From: Brachycybe producta
Lineage: Eukaryota; Arthropoda; Diplopoda; Playtdesmida; Andrognathidae
Length of the DNA stretch: 64,000 nt
Assembly (NCBI GenBank): GCA_036925085.1
Contig: JAUPFP010000007.1
Span: forward strand, 5,866,058 to 5,930,057
Direction of reading: 5' to 3'
In this document: positions 13,769-26,442 of the stretch, piece by piece
How positions within the stretch are numbered: position 1 is the stretch's first letter
Layout: the number at the start of each line of letters is the position of its first letter
Notes under the pieces: model-generated
Database searches by the model: none
Seen by the model: the letters and a program-made list of their open reading frames with translations, nothing else
What the model was told of the DNA's origin: nothing
Translations under genes and position numbers: made by a program

Positions 13769-16700
13769 AACCCTATCTTCAGTACATTATGTTTTTTTTT
13801 CTTCGTCTTTGTCATCTGTCAAACTAAAAAAAAACAATTTGCTGACATTTGATTCTTAATCAACTGATTCATATATGATTTATATGCAGAAGTAAATTTA
13901 ATTAGATTCATGACATAGGATCCTTATGAGGTTAGTTTTATTAGGATATCATCAACAAAGAATTTAAGAAAAATAATATTGAAATTTTTTTGCGTTTTGA
14001 AATTTATTTATTTTGAAGCAAGGAGCGAAACTAGAGAAAAATAACGGTCCGGGAAAAATTATTTGCTCCAGTCTTTAAAGGAGTAAGAAACTCCAAAAAT
14101 GTCTAGAACTCCAACCACCACTGTGAGTTTTTTTAAAAAAATGCTTCTATGCTTCTATTTTCATTTTTTGCCTACAATAAGTGTCAATTTCTTTTGCCAC
14201 TTTTCAAAAACGTTTATCTAGCGTAGCGAGCAAAAAAATGTTTTTTTTTTTTCTTCCAACAAAATGTGTCATTTCACTTTTTGGAAAGATTTTCTGTATT
14301 TTTAAAAACATCCGCTTTCTGATTTTTTTCTTGTGCGATATTTTTTATAGAGTTTCATCATAAATTGCGCCCTCTATTTGAAAAGCCGGTCCTCAAACTA
14401 AGCGGCCGATACAAAAAAATGTCCAATTGCCTGATAGATACGTCAGTCCGTCCCTGTTTTGAAGGATATCAACATTGAAAATTCTGGTTTCTAACACACT
14501 TCCAATTTTCCCTTTGTGTTGCTCCTGAAACGCAGAATTATGATGAGAGTTCAAAATAATATATTAACATGGGAGCCAGCATGCAATTCGTACATATTGC
14601 TTTTTTAATTAATGTCAGACATGGTGGTGGTAGTGGTGGCGGCAGCGGTGTTGGTGGTAGTCCCTACTTCGTATATGTTATTGTCCCTTTAGGCAAATAA
14701 CACAAGATTATTAATATGAAATGACAATCTTTGGGGGGGTTGTTGGCAAAGTAAAATAAAAATTGTCTGCATATTTGTAAACATATTTTGGAAAAACTAT
14801 TTCTCATAAATGAGAATCAATTTGTTGGCTAAACTTTTTGCATATTTACTAACTTTTTTTTTTGGTGACAGTGTAATTTGTTTTACAAATAAAATTTTAA
14901 TTTTCTAACTTGTACACTTACAAAAACGTGTTTGTAAAATAATAATAATAATATTATTAATAATAATAATAATAATAATAAAAGGCAAATCGTCTTTTTG
15001 TTTTAGCCTGGTTAATGTTTTACTCTTTTAAAATGGCTTCATTATTTAAAAAAAAAATAGTGGTTGCTTTGCCAACTTGGTTTTTATCTTGTATTTGCAT
15101 ATTTTATGGGTTTTTATGTTTTATGTAAGACACAGTAATAAGCTTTTTGGTAATTAGTTATCCAAGAAACATTTAAAGTGTATTCGGTTGTTGCTCGTTT
15201 TCTACTTGCATTTAATTATTCGTTTAATCTCAAAGGTGTGATCTTCGAATCACAGGATGTTGTATTTTCATGTACAAGTACTGTATATAAGAAAATGTAT
15301 GTGGAGTATGGTGAGAAATGAGACTTTTAAAATTTAAGGTTCTTAATCTGTGGCTCGCGAGCCATTTTACTTATAATATTGAATCTAAATGCATGAAAAG
15401 TGTTGAGAGAAAATTTCCGTTGTTTTTCTTTTACAGAATTCTCAAATAATGTTCTAAGAGACTCAATTGTCTTGAAATTATAATACTTAGACAATAGACC
15501 TGTTGAGAGATGAGCGGTTTATACATGTATTAATATAAAGAAGAAAACTTGAAAAATTGTCATCTATATAGATATTTGTATTATTAGCACACAAAGCTGG
15601 AAATATTTAAAGTGGCCAGAAACCATTTTATTTCATTCCATTTCTCTTCTCGGTGTTGATTATTTAATCAAGATTACAGTAGAAGACATATGTTTACATT
15701 GTTTTTCTCGAGAGAAATATTTATAGCGAAAGTTATCTTTTTTCTTCTCTCTCAGACACTCAACATTTTTCGTTTTAGCTTATGAATCATTTCAAATGTT
15801 TGGATGTGCTTAGAAGTTACACAGCCATTTTTAATTGTTGTTTAAAAATTATTTTAATTAATATTGTATATGTGTTTAATTTTTTAAAAAAGCAGCTTAT
15901 GGTCGTAACACTTTTAAAATTGTGTTTGAAATTTAATTGATTTCCTGTTGATTGTTATTTATTAACACAATATTTTTTTCATGTACTTTTAAATCAAGCT
16001 ACGCTCGTAATTTTAATGTGTTTTTTTGCCATTGTCTTAGTCTCTTAATGTAAAATGGAAGTTATAATAATAATATTGATGCTGATGATAATAATAATAA
16101 TATTAATATTTAATTAATAATAATAATAAAAATAATAACAATAAAGCAAGTATTAGAACCTCATAAATAGGGTTCGGATTTTTATGCACTAATGAAGCAA
16201 ACGTTTCTCAATTTGTGGCCCTAGTGCCAACTGTGAAGTAATCCTCATTAGCAATAGAGCAAATGCCAATTATGCTTATTTCTAAGCGAAATGGCTGGTT
16301 AGAAGCTAGGGATGCCTGGTTACTATCAGTTGTCAACTAGAGTTCTAGCCTCTTGCAAGCCTTTTTTAAACTATAAAAGACATAATTGCAGTTTCTCTAA
16401 TAATGATTATTATTTCACAAATGGAGAAACATTTGCTTCATTAGTGCATAAAAATCCGAACCCTACTCATAAAAGACAGGTTCATAATTTGCAAACAAAA
16501 ATAATATAAACAATTACTAATACATAACTAAATACATGTAAAGTTCAAAATAGGTTGAAATTGATAATACTTAACATAAGTAAAATAATTTTTTTAATTT
16601 CTAGAAAAATGATGTGTTTAAAAAATAATACTTTCCAAGCTGCCCTAAGAAGTGATTGAAAGTATTTTATAAATTAGAAATTTAAAGAAAAAGGATATGT

Positions 16701-17783
16701 GAATATTTATTTTCAAGAATTTGGCAGTTTAGGCAGTAGTTTTCAAATCTCCGCCATAGTTTATGAAAAACCCTTTTTCAAGCTGTAATAAAATTTTATT
16801 TTTAAAGACTTTAAAATGAAAATATTTTTTTGGCTTATACTCATTATATTTGTCTAGTTTTTAAAACCCTTTTCAATTTCTTGTTAAAAGATATACCGGT
16901 AAGAAAAAAAGAAGTATCAAATGCTTTTTTTCTTCTTCAAGTCTCTTAAGTCAATTAGAAAAATTAGTCTATGCCAACGATTAAAATTTACTTTACATTT
17001 GCTTCTCTTTGACAATTTAGGCCTTGTTTCCACTGGGGTGAAAATTTGAACTTTTTGAAAAATGTCAACTGGTGAAAACTTGAACAAACGTGGCCTTTGC
17101 CTAGAATAGTGAATGGGTGGGGGGGGGGTCACATTTCTATTTTTCATCAGTTGACATTTTTCATAAAGTTCTAATTTTCACCCCAGTGGAAACAAGGCCT
17201 TAACGTTTTTATTGGACATATAAGTTTTCATCTTTTATAAATGATTACATTATGATATTAGTGTAGAGATTAGTGTCTTGTTTTTTTGTACTACGATATA
17301 GTGGTCACTTCTATGAAAGATTTTGTAATTGTTGTCATGATTCAAATTTATTCACGTATTTATAATGGTATACTAACAGTATAAGTTGTCTTTTTCTTTG
17401 ATATGTAAAGTGCTCGTGAAATGTTGATTTTTTTTTGTGTTCAGATGGCGCTGTGTGCCTACATTTTTTTTTGGTTCATAATATGACTCTTTCCAATTTA
17501 AATAGCACTTATCCTATAGAAATGGTACGCATTAAGATCCACATAGGGCGAAAGACTTGCATAGAAATACACACACACACACATGTTAGATATATAGGTT
17601 TCTACTGTAGTAATGGGTGGGTGGTCGTTATTTTCACTGACTTTGCACAGACGTCTTACTATGCGAAATCCTTATAATACATGAATGTCTCAAAAGATGA
17701 ATTTTCATGGTTTACTGCCTTCAAAAATTGGTAGTTCCATGATTTTTTTTTTTATTTGGGTTGTACTGACTATGTCTTGACTA

Positions 17784-17847
<64 letters not shown>

Positions 17848-20800
17848 GGCAACGAAAAAAGAAGGTGGGAAAAGGTTTAAAGAGAGAGAGGGTCCAATCC
17901 AATGACTTTTTTTTCTACTCTTTTGTCCTCGGAAGAAGTCAATAAATGCTGTGTAGGATGGATTTTTGTAGAATGCACGTTATGAAATTTACTAGCTCTT
18001 TTTTTTTTCTCTCTCTCTCTTTCTCTTTCTCTCTCTCTCTCCCTTTTTTTCTACATTTGACGTCTCATTCTTTTTTTCTTTTCTTTTCTCAATGCAATCC
18101 ATTATACAACAGAGGAATTCTCGCTTTGCTTTAAGGTCTAAGGGTTTATATATTTGCTATAACTGCCACCAGAAAGTGAAAAAAGGACTTTTTTCTTCTT
18201 GTTGTACTTATAAAGCTTTGTTATAGTCTGTTTCTTTGATTTTTGCTAAAGAAAAAATCTTTACAAAAACATATAGACTTGTCAATTTTTGCATTGTATT
18301 TTCTTTTTTTTTTCAATCTCGTCGAATATTTAATAGGAGAAATGCTTTTTAGAGTTAATTAAGTGAGAAAAGAGGAAAGAGATTTGTGAATCTGATGATG
18401 ATGATGATGATGTTGGTAATTCCATTTTATCTAAGATTATCATAATAATGACAGGTTGAGTTTTCTTTGTATTTTAACCAAAAATATTTATTATGCATAT
18501 TTTTTTTAATTATAAAAGCAATTAGTTGACCATATTACAGTTTTTTTTTCTAATCATTTTCAGTTTTCTTTTTGCTTTTTTTGAATTATTTTTTTTTCTC
18601 TGAAAATATCATTAATGTTAAAAGGTACAAGCAGTGATTGCCCGCCTTCGGGGTGATGCTAATGCTTATAGTGATTACGTTTCTCTAGGGAAAGATGAAA
18701 ATCATTCAAATGCAGATTAGAGGCTTTAATATTGCAATTATGAAAAAAGTTCTTTTTGAATATTTTTGTACACTTGACCTTTTTCTGTAGTTGATCTTAA
18801 GGTGGATAAATAGCAATTCCGAAGTGTATAAGTAAACATATTACATTAAATATTTAAACAGAACTTTAAATATTAAAAAAAAATTCAACGTTTGTTGGAA
18901 ACCATAATAGCAGACTATCGTGCTAAATGTATTTTCAGGATGTTACTTTTTGTAAAAAAAAAATAATAATAATAATAACAGTTTGGAAATGATGATGTTT
19001 GCGGCAAAGTTAAAAATACTGGTTGAATCACTTCATTTTGCTACTAGATGGCGTTGTAACTAAAATTACTACGAATCAGAAAAGTTCTCGAGTAATTAAA
19101 TTAGTCTGAACTCGACTTGTTTTTGGTATTTTTTTTTTGCTAAAGAAACTTTATTCTCATTAGAGAAGACAAACGAAAGTACATGGTATTTTTTCATAAT
19201 TATTTTAAAACATTTTTCCTTTTTTTTAATAACTAAATATGGGACTTTTTTTCTATTTTAATTTGCATATGGGCCGAACTTTCTTAATAACAAGAGAATC
19301 ACTTTCATTAATTAGCTATGGTCTATATCTAGGTGCAGGGAGTATTTTTTTAGAATTATATCTTGAAAAATGAACTATTTAAGGTTTTTTTAAAAGTCTG
19401 TTAAGATTTTTCACGTTTTTTTTTATTCCAAACAAATGTATAATTTGACCATATTCAAAACTGCCATTAAAAGTTTATTTTAAACGATATCATTGTGGAA
19501 TTTACCCTTCCACCTTCGGTCTACTCTTCTAATAAGCTTTAGTTTCAAACGAATTTTGAAAACTTTTTATAAGTTAATAATTCACATTGAACAATCATTT
19601 TGTTACCAGTTCAAATTTTTGTTTTGATAATATTCGTAATAATATTTATTTATTTATACAACACACTACATAACTTGCACTGGAAAGAACGATCAGGAGT
19701 AAAACAAAAAAATATAGCCCCATTTATGAACTACCAATATGAATTACATCAAAATTATGAAAATTATTAAAAATTTTATATTTAAAAATAATAAGATATC
19801 ATGTAAATACTCTTAGAATATTCACCTGCCAATCATTTTTTTTTTCTTAAATGGTCAGCAAATTTACTTATGAGGCATTTTAATATATTACTTATTTATA
19901 CAAAATACTATAAACTTCAGCTTATTTTTGTTTGTGCTTTACTTTTTTCGGATAAATAATTGCATTTCTAATATATTGTATCAAGGATAGATTCTTCTAA
20001 AAAAAATTAAGAGCTTCTTATTTGCGACAAGTCTTTTTTTTTATAGGATAAAAAAAGGTCATAAGATCGTATTATATGGTGTATTTGAAAAAGAAGAAGA
20101 AGAAGAAACTCTTTTCCCGTTTTAACTTATAAAAAAAAATTCTGGCGCGGAAAATGGACTTTAGATTGACATTTTACTACTACTTTCGATTCCGCTCTGC
20201 TTGTAAAATGGACAAGTGGTAGTTTGGACTGGTATATAAGGTTATTATTGGTGTTGGTTGGGTGGTTTAGAAGGGTAGATGAGGTTTTTTTGTTGAGGTG
20301 GTTTAGGGGGAAAAAAAAAGAGAGAGAGAGAGGGATCCTTTTTTTTTTCTTTTCTTGGTTTGTTGGTCGATGTGATCATTTGTTCGATTGTTCTGTCGAT
20401 TGCTGCATCCTCCGTTAACTTTTAAAGAACATGGACTGATGGTCAAATGATCCTTTTATGTCTCCTCTCAAACTTCAATTCGTCTCCATTTTTATTTTCA
20501 TTGATTCGCGCGACCAAAAGTGTTATTCATCTTTAAATATAGAGAGGGCCAAACTTTTATACTCTGATAAAAAAATATCAGTGTGTGTTTGTGAGAGAGA
20601 GAGAGGTGCAATTTGAATAGCACTTTTTTATGGCCTTCTTTTCTTTTGTCTTTTTTTATTCCTGAAGCTTTTAAGAATGTATTTGTAGGTAGGCCTATCC
20701 CACTCTCAACTCTCAAGACAAGATAGTAAAAAAAAATAAGACACTTTTTGTGAATATCCCAAAATATATTAAAACTATGTTTTAAACCTTTACTTAATCT

Positions 20801-21603
20801 AACCAGTCATAATATAAAAGTAATTATGAAAGTGAAGAAAAATGATTACGTTGGTTTTTAAAGTGTAAACACTTCTCGAACTCTCTTAATTATATTCTGT
20901 TTTTTACGTGCAAAATTATGAGAAACTTCAATGTCTTTTACAAATTAGAAGAAATAACCTAATCACATAAGAGTATTTTCATTTGATTATCTTTCAAAAT
21001 AACTCAAAACAAAATTAAGAGATTTCTAGGGTGGAACTGTCTTGCACAGGATTTTATGCATGAAAATAAACTTGGGAATGTTAATTTTCTGATTGTGCAT
21101 TTTTGCAGCTGTTTCCAGAACATATTGCAATTTTTATTGGGTTTATATCTTTTGGTTTTGACATTCCATTTCGCATGTTGCGCATCTGGACTTTTGTCCC
21201 TCTACAACGGGTCTTCTCGGTTGCTTAAAGAGTGATTTTTTTCAAAATCAAAAAATTAAACACTTATTTTGTGAACATCGTCTACACTAAAAAAAGTCAA
21301 GGTTTATCGGTTCATAATGATGTTTGAAAACAAACGATTTTTCATTTGGTGTAAACAGGGGAAGACATTGATAAATTAACTAACATTATAATTATTTTTT
21401 TTTTTCATTTACAGATTTGCCTGAGGAAGGACCAAAAATCACAGGTGGACGTCCGAAATATCAAGTTGGTGACACTGTACAAGTGAATTGCACATCTTTT
21501 CGTTCAAAACCAGCTGCAATGTTGTCTTGGACTATTAATGGTGGAACGGTAATTTGTTTCTTCATAAACATTTTATACAAAAGAATGAACTTAGAAGAGA
21601 AGA

Positions 21604-21673
<70 letters not shown>

Positions 21674-21909
21674 AAAGGTGGTGTGTTGCTTATCTGTGGT
21701 TGTGATAGAAACAAACCAAATGGGTATTTTTTTTCTGGTTAATCAGAACATATCAGCAAATGCAGGTTGGGTGGAGAAAAAGAATGAGGTTCAGTTTGAA
21801 AGTTGGTTGTTTGGGGAAATGGTTTTATACATACAATGAGAGGACAATTATAATTTTCTCTTATGTCGCATGGGTCCAATTTATCAGCAACTATATTTAT
21901 ATGTCTATG

Positions 21910-21966
<57 letters not shown>

Positions 21967-22235
21967 TCTACACATACACATATATATAGCCAAGGTACAT
22001 ATATATCTATAAAAAGTGCTCACGGGGCTTGATTTATTAGTTATTTTCGTTTGGGAGTTTTTGGAGTGGAGGTTGGCTAGACATTTAGTGTAGCCCTGGG
22101 AGACATGGAGATGACGGCCATTTTATTATTTTGGCAAAGTGCTCTTGTTGCTTGTGCATGCTTTATTTTTTTTTTTGCTCATTTTGCTAAAAGAAATTTA
22201 TATGGTGGTTTTCTTTGAATGTGTGTATGTATCCC

Positions 22236-22274
<39 letters not shown>

Positions 22275-24389
22275 CAATGTCTTCAAAAATGTCTTCTTTT
22301 TAATTTTGAAATTTTCCTCTTTTTTATTTTTGAAAAGGTCAGGTACCGCAATATAACAAATGTTATTTCTTCTAGTGAAACAAATTTCTATATTGTTATA
22401 AGATGTGTTTGTCCAAGTTCTCTCTCTCTTTTTTTTTCTTCTTACATCCATATTTTGTCCACAAAAGGGTGGATAAAACAAGAACCAATTTCTCTTGGGA
22501 CTTTGAGGCCAGTACCATGAAATAGTGGGTTGGTTGAGTGTGTGTGTGGCTGGTGGGCGGGCTGGCTGGCTGGCTAGTTTCATACATCCCCATTAAACTA
22601 TAACGGTGTTTGCCTGAATAAACAACTAAGTAGCGTGGTGATGGATTGCCTAATAATCCTTTGTACAGGAGAGTATATACCTCATGTATAAAATTTATAA
22701 GGTAGTCCACCCTCTCTCTCCCCCTCCCCCAATTCTATTCTTCCACCCAACATAACCAACCACTTCAGTCCTTCAAGATCACAGTTCGAACTCGAAACTC
22801 AGAACGTGGCATAAACAGGTTTTTTTTTGTGTATGTTGGTTAAGGTGCTTTGCTTTTCAATAGACTTGACATTTCATTCTTCTTCTCTCTCTCTCTCTCT
22901 CTGTATTTTTGAGTCTCAAAGAAAATCTATAATCATGAATTTACAGTAGGCCTAGTTCATTGAGTTTGTGGCGCCATCTTCTGTTGTGCTTTTCCATATT
23001 ATGAAAGGGGTATTTACTTGTAAAGCAGAAGATGAATTAGTGGAAGCTGAAAAATCAGTAAAGCCTCGTTTAAACGGTGTCTCTTTTTATGCAATATGAA
23101 ACATGCGCATAGAGGCAGACTGATGCATACAAATGACGTATGATTTTGATATGCTCATTTGCATATCTATTTGCACGTGTTTTCCCCATTTTAATTGAGT
23201 AAAACGGGTTCAATAAACTACCTTACTACATAATTGGTCGTATTAATGTGTACGCCACTTTGTATCGATACATAAAGTTATCGTTTTTAGTTTAGCATTG
23301 ATTACATAGGGGTTGTTTCTATGAGGCACCGTTTTTTTTTTTGAACCACAGTGGCGTGAACAGTGGGTGAGTCCAAGCCACTAGTGGCGAACACTGTTTG
23401 TAAATAACGAACTATTGGAATGAACTTAAACATTGTTTTCAATGATGGTCTGTGTGAAGCCAAGCCGTGTTAATTATTTTGTGGCGACAGAAAGTGGTCC
23501 GTGTGAAGCGAGTCGACATTTTTCAGTTATTTGAATAATTCTAATTAAATGGAATGTATTTATTAAAAAAATTAGCAATGGATCAACAGTATAGATTTTT
23601 TTTTCCTCAGATTATTAGAAGAATAAATAAATTTGGACTTTTATTTTTTTAATTTGGGCCTAAAATAAAAATCACCTTTCACCTTTAAGAAATTTAAAAT
23701 CAGGTTATATTTGGCGGGGGGGGGGGGGTGAGAAACGTCATGAGGGCTTCCTGACTAAATGACCTCTCAATTTGATTGTTATATATATTTTCAGGCAAGT
23801 AAAGTACACCTTCAGGAATTCCCGTCGGTCGTTGAGGACAGTGGACTGGAAACTTCTGTCTTAGGGCTGGAATTTCAAGTGAGAGAACAACATTTTCTAG
23901 ATGGCGAAATGAAACTCCGTTGTACTGCTAACATTGCGCCCATCTACGTTAAAAGCGACGAGGAATCTGTCGTCGGTGGCAATCAACAGGCCTCAGTGTT
24001 GGAAAGTAAAGAAACTCCTAGCCAAGGTTACTCTCGAAAGACAGGGGGATGTTCAAGAAGTTAGATCTATTTTTTAAAAAAAAAAATTACAATGGTCCTT
24101 TTTGAGTATTTTTGCACTTCAGTATTTTATTTCGAGTGCACTTGAAATTCTTGAGCAACCTTTTAAAGATTTTATTTTAATTTTTGTTTTAAACATTTAA
24201 AATTAACTTTTAGAATTTATTTTATTTGCTTTTTTTAGGGTTTGGAAATTCATAATATTGAATATAATATTTTAATTTTTCTTTTCAGTTCGAACTACTG
24301 GTGGTCAGCAGCGGTCATCTGGTGGATTAACATCTACTTCTATGGTGGTATTTTTTATGATTCTTCTTCTTTTAAGTTCGGCGCGGTGA
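5170..24389 (+). CDS. Beaten-path (Beat)-like immunoglobulin-superfamily protein, 3' part of gene (four exons)
   Basis: Join 5170-5305, 21415-21548, 23795-24026, 24289-24389. The phases fit exactly (1 nt left over joins 2 nt; then 0/0; then 1 joins 2), giving about 199 residues ending in TGA. In order: the end of Ig1 with the YRCEVSAEAP motif (second Ig cysteine), the LPEEGP linker, Ig2 with VNCTS, the LSW tryptophan and the partner cysteine in MKLRC, a Ser/Thr/Gly-rich stalk, and a hydrophobic tail VVFFMILLLL ending SSAR. The GRPKYQ, GLEFQVR and EESV-to-VLES segments are family hallmarks of Beat proteins, which act at the cell surface or are secreted in axon guidance through Sidestep-type partners. 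The signal peptide and Ig1 start are missing, probably upstream of the window. The tail looks like a GPI-attachment signal or a very short membrane anchor (inference). Introns are 16.1 kb, 2.2 kb and 262 bp. Family assignment is firm; the subfamily is not. Confidence 0.87.
7375..7461. repeat. (CT)n microsatellite followed by (CA)n
   Basis: About 37 CT units run directly into a short CACACA stretch. Confidence 0.95.
10137..10162. repeat. 26-bp perfect palindrome
   Basis: The arms TCGAGTGGCACTA and TAGTGCCACTCGA meet with no spacer. It could be two TIR ends fused after internal loss of an element, or a dimeric binding site. Nothing nearby decides between these. Confidence 0.6.
10367..10656. 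mobile_element. GC-rich TIR element (MITE, PIF/Harbinger-like) with TAA target duplication
   Basis: The ends TGGTCCTAACACA and TGTGTTAGGACCA are inverted repeats extending imperfectly into GACCGG/CCGGTC. They are flanked by TAA at 10364-10366 and 10657-10659. A 3-bp TWA duplication is typical of PIF/Harbinger insertions. The 290-bp body is far richer in GC and CpG than its surroundings (GGCCGGAAAGACGGCCGTC region), which suggests a different origin. No coding capacity. It interrupts an older dispersed repeat. Confidence 0.6.
12461..12518. repeat. Near-perfect AT-rich hairpin, 26-bp stem, 5-nt loop
   Basis: The arm 12461-12486 (AAAATTGAAACTTTTCATAA, then TTGTCA) is the reverse complement of 12492-12518. 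With so tight a loop it would fold as a perfect stem in RNA or cruciform DNA. No flanking target duplication is evident. Confidence 0.6.
13697..13765. repeat. (CT)n microsatellite
   Basis: About 34 CT units, with a short imperfect end (TTTCTC). Confidence 0.95.
16170..16463. mobile_element. TIR element with GGGTTCGGATTTTTATGCA ends, copy 1
   Basis: Terminal inverted repeats of about 50 bp begin GGGTTCGGATTTTTATGCAC at the left and mirror it at the right. TA flanks both sides (16168-16169, 16464-16465). The 294-bp body is AT-rich and non-coding. A second family member lies at 59282-59603. Confidence 0.65.
17020..17199. mobile_element. PIF/Harbinger-like MITE with GGCCTTGTTTCC ends, copy 1
   Basis: The termini GGCCTTGTTTCCACTGGGGT and its inverse are flanked by TTA on both sides (17017-17019, 17200-17202). 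The element is 180 bp. The same family recurs at 56458-56652 and 56850-57038, again with TTA flanks. A 3-bp TTA duplication plus GGC termini is the PIF/Harbinger signature. Confidence 0.7.
17789..17842. repeat. (GA)n microsatellite
   Basis: About 27 GA units, with a smaller GA run at 17881-17890. Confidence 0.95.
21415..21548 (+). CDS. Beat-like exon b: linker and first half of Ig domain 2
   Basis: The acceptor follows a long T-run ending ACAG; the donor is ACG|GTAATT. The 134 nt read AT + 44 codons, LPEEGPKITGGRPKYQ to SWTINGGT. It includes the first Ig2 cysteine (VNCTS) and the core tryptophan (LSW). LPEEGP followed by GRPKYQ-GDTV is the signature at the start of Beat Ig2. Confidence 0.87.
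21607..21669. repeat. (GA)n microsatellite close to a splice donor
   Basis: About 30 GA units beginning some 60 bp after the exon b donor. Confidence 0.95.
21915..21965. repeat. (TA)n microsatellite
   Basis: About 25 TA units. Confidence 0.95.
22236..22275. repeat. (TTG)n microsatellite
   Basis: About 13 TTG units. Confidence 0.95.
23795..24026 (+). CDS. Beat-like exon c: second half of Ig domain 2 and stalk
   Basis: Acceptor TATATTTTCAG; donor CAAG|GTTACT, weaker than consensus but required by phase. The 232 nt encode 77 residues plus one base. They contain ETSVLGLEFQVREQHF, the second Ig2 cysteine in MKLRCTA, EESV and VLESKETPSQ, all recognisable Beat family landmarks. If the following 262-bp intron is kept, the frame continues GYSRKTGGCSRS and stops at 24062, which would give a secreted form. 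Confidence 0.87.
24289..24389 (+). CDS. Beat-like terminal exon: Ser/Gly stalk and hydrophobic tail
   Basis: Acceptor TTTCTTTTCAG, then TT completes a Val codon, followed by RTTGGQQRSSGGLTSTS, the hydrophobic run MVVFFMILLLL and SSAR, with TGA at 24387-24389. A small-residue region followed by about 12 hydrophobic residues at the extreme C-terminus fits a GPI-anchor signal. A transmembrane helix is less likely because nothing follows it. Confidence 0.8.
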
Positions 24390-24450
24390 GAATAGGTTTT
24401 AGCCTCGATTGCAACTATTTGTTTATTTGCGATGACAAAAAAAACTCCTG

Positions 24451-24456
24451 AATAAA
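24451..24456 (+). terminator. Candidate poly(A) signal of the Beat-like gene
   Basis: AATAAA lies 62 bp after the stop codon. Further AATAAA hexamers at 24533-24542 are alternatives. Confidence 0.5.
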
Positions 24457-26442
24457 ATTCGACTAAAACCATTTTTGCAGTAAAAAAAACACACACAAAT
24501 TGAGCAAAAGAAAAAAATTGCAATTTTATGAGAATAAATAAACCACAATTTAAAAATGAAATTTTGTTTTTCATTTATTATCTCATTTTTTCATTGTGGA
24601 TAATTGAATCTCATTGTAAAATAAACGAACAAACAAACAAAAGCAACAAAACTTATTATATAAATTGTATAAATAAGTAGTATGTTTAGTAAATTTCGAC
24701 TTAATTGTTTGAATCGTGTTGATCGGTCAGTTTTAAGTTGTTTTTTATTATTATTTTGGTCATGTATTAAACCTGTGGTACATAAAAGGTAACTTCGTAA
24801 AGTGAAGAAATTTGGCCCCCTCTAAATTCATGTCGTTTTTTTTTTCCTTCATCGTTTTCTAATTTTTATTTCATGAATGAAAATCGGGTTTTAAAATAAA
24901 CCCACAAACCATCAATATTGTAGACGACAATGCATTAAATTAGTAATGGACCTTTTATTTTGAAATGTGTTTTAAAATTTTATTTGGGGGATTCAGCCCT
25001 CTCGGTTCATCTCCATACAAGAATGCAAATCTGGTTGGTAACGAGACTAGAACTGAACACACAAAAAACATTGCATACAAATTGTATTTGAAATATGGAA
25101 TACAAATATAATTACAATAACTAAACCCATTTATTTCCAATACAAATAAATTACAAGATACCTTTTTTTGATTTATTAATTGAGAATTTTTTTTTTCATT
25201 GTTTAGTTGTATTTTTTGTGTTTTATATTTCAGATGTAATTTTAACTAGCGTTTTTTTTAATTTTAACATGTTGGACCTTTTTTTTTTAAAGTTTTTTCA
25301 TGTTGTGGTTTGTCATCACATTTCGTATAATACATATCTTTTTATACATGAAAAAAAAAAGGTTTAATTTCGGCTTTATAATATTCAGTGACACATTCAT
25401 TTGCATTTGGGAGTGAAAAGATAATTTAAAGCAAATGGCTTCCAAAAAGGAAAAGATAAATAATATTTTCTGACAAAATTATGATTTTATTTCAATAATT
25501 TGTTTTGCTGAGATTTTAAATTGAATTTATAATTTCAATTTTTATTTTTAACATGGAAGTGAAAAGAGTTTTTCCGTTTTTGTTTGTTAAAATGGCTTTT
25601 CAATGCTATTTGTGGGTTTCTTTCATCACTAATAATTGGAATTAATAAAGAAAAAAATGTGTGGAAGGCTATTTTAATGTATATGGCAATGTATCTTTGT
25701 AATTAATAGAGCCTATATATGTAACTAACAATTTATCCGTGTTTGTTATGTATTTTATTGTGCAACTAATCACTTCTTATATATTGATCTTGTCAAATTT
25801 ATTGGATGAAAATTGAGAAATAAATGGAACGAAAATCAGTTTTTTTTTAAGTTCAGGAAAAGTTGATTTCATTTTATTTAACACATTTCGTTGGTTAATC
25901 AATTTTTGTCAGTTGGATTCAAGTTATTAAATACATGAATACTCTGAGCAACGCAGAGGTATTTTGTTCAGATAGTCAGTCAGTTGACAGACCATGAGGC
26001 CGGTTCAACACGATGCGTGAAATTTGTCATATATTTTCACTTTGAATCCTTTGCATAGGGTTCCTAATATTCGTGTCCGTAACCATCAAGTCATGATGTA
26101 ATATGGCTAATTCCACAGCTTGGCTTTAATTTTAAAACGTTTAATATGTTAGTACGACACAATTTTATTAGAATTTTTGAAATACCGGTACTAAATAAAT
26201 TTAATTTTTTCAGGCGCGAAGAAAAATTTCAAGTCAAATGTGATTGGCAGCTAAGTTAATAATTGGTATTTTAGTTGATAAAAATTAATTGTTTTTGTTT
26301 TGTTTTTTTAAATATCGCGCGATGTGGGACGTTCAAATGGAAAAAATATTCAAGGAATCTTGTTAGTTACAAATTTATATTTGCAGGACCATTGAAGGTC
26401 ATCTTCTTGTGATCTGCACATGTGCGGATTGTTCTTTTGCTT

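Larger units (their letters stand above)
5306..21414 (+). other. Large intron (16.1 kb) of the Beat-like gene
   Basis: AT-rich and non-coding by inspection. It contains the (CT)n tract at 7375-7450, a 26-bp palindrome at 10137-10162, the GC-rich TIR element at 10367-10656, a hairpin at 12461-12518, a (CT)n tract at 13697-13765, two MITEs at 16170-16463 and 17020-17199, a (GA)n tract at 17789-17842 and many short AAT/GAT runs. The segments 6450-6840 and 10200-10370 resemble the dispersed foldback family seen at 41480, 42817, 52880 and 55310. No extra exon could be supported. Confidence 0.75.
21549..23794 (+). other. Intron of the Beat-like gene (2.2 kb)
   Basis: Non-coding. It contains a (GA)n tract just after the donor, a (TA)n tract, a (TTG)n tract and a G-run near 23715-23727. 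The apparent ORFs here are microsatellite products. Confidence 0.8.

Noticed and set aside
13323-13859. Small proline- or serine/leucine-rich frames
   Set aside because: They are translations of CTC/CT simple repeats in an intron.
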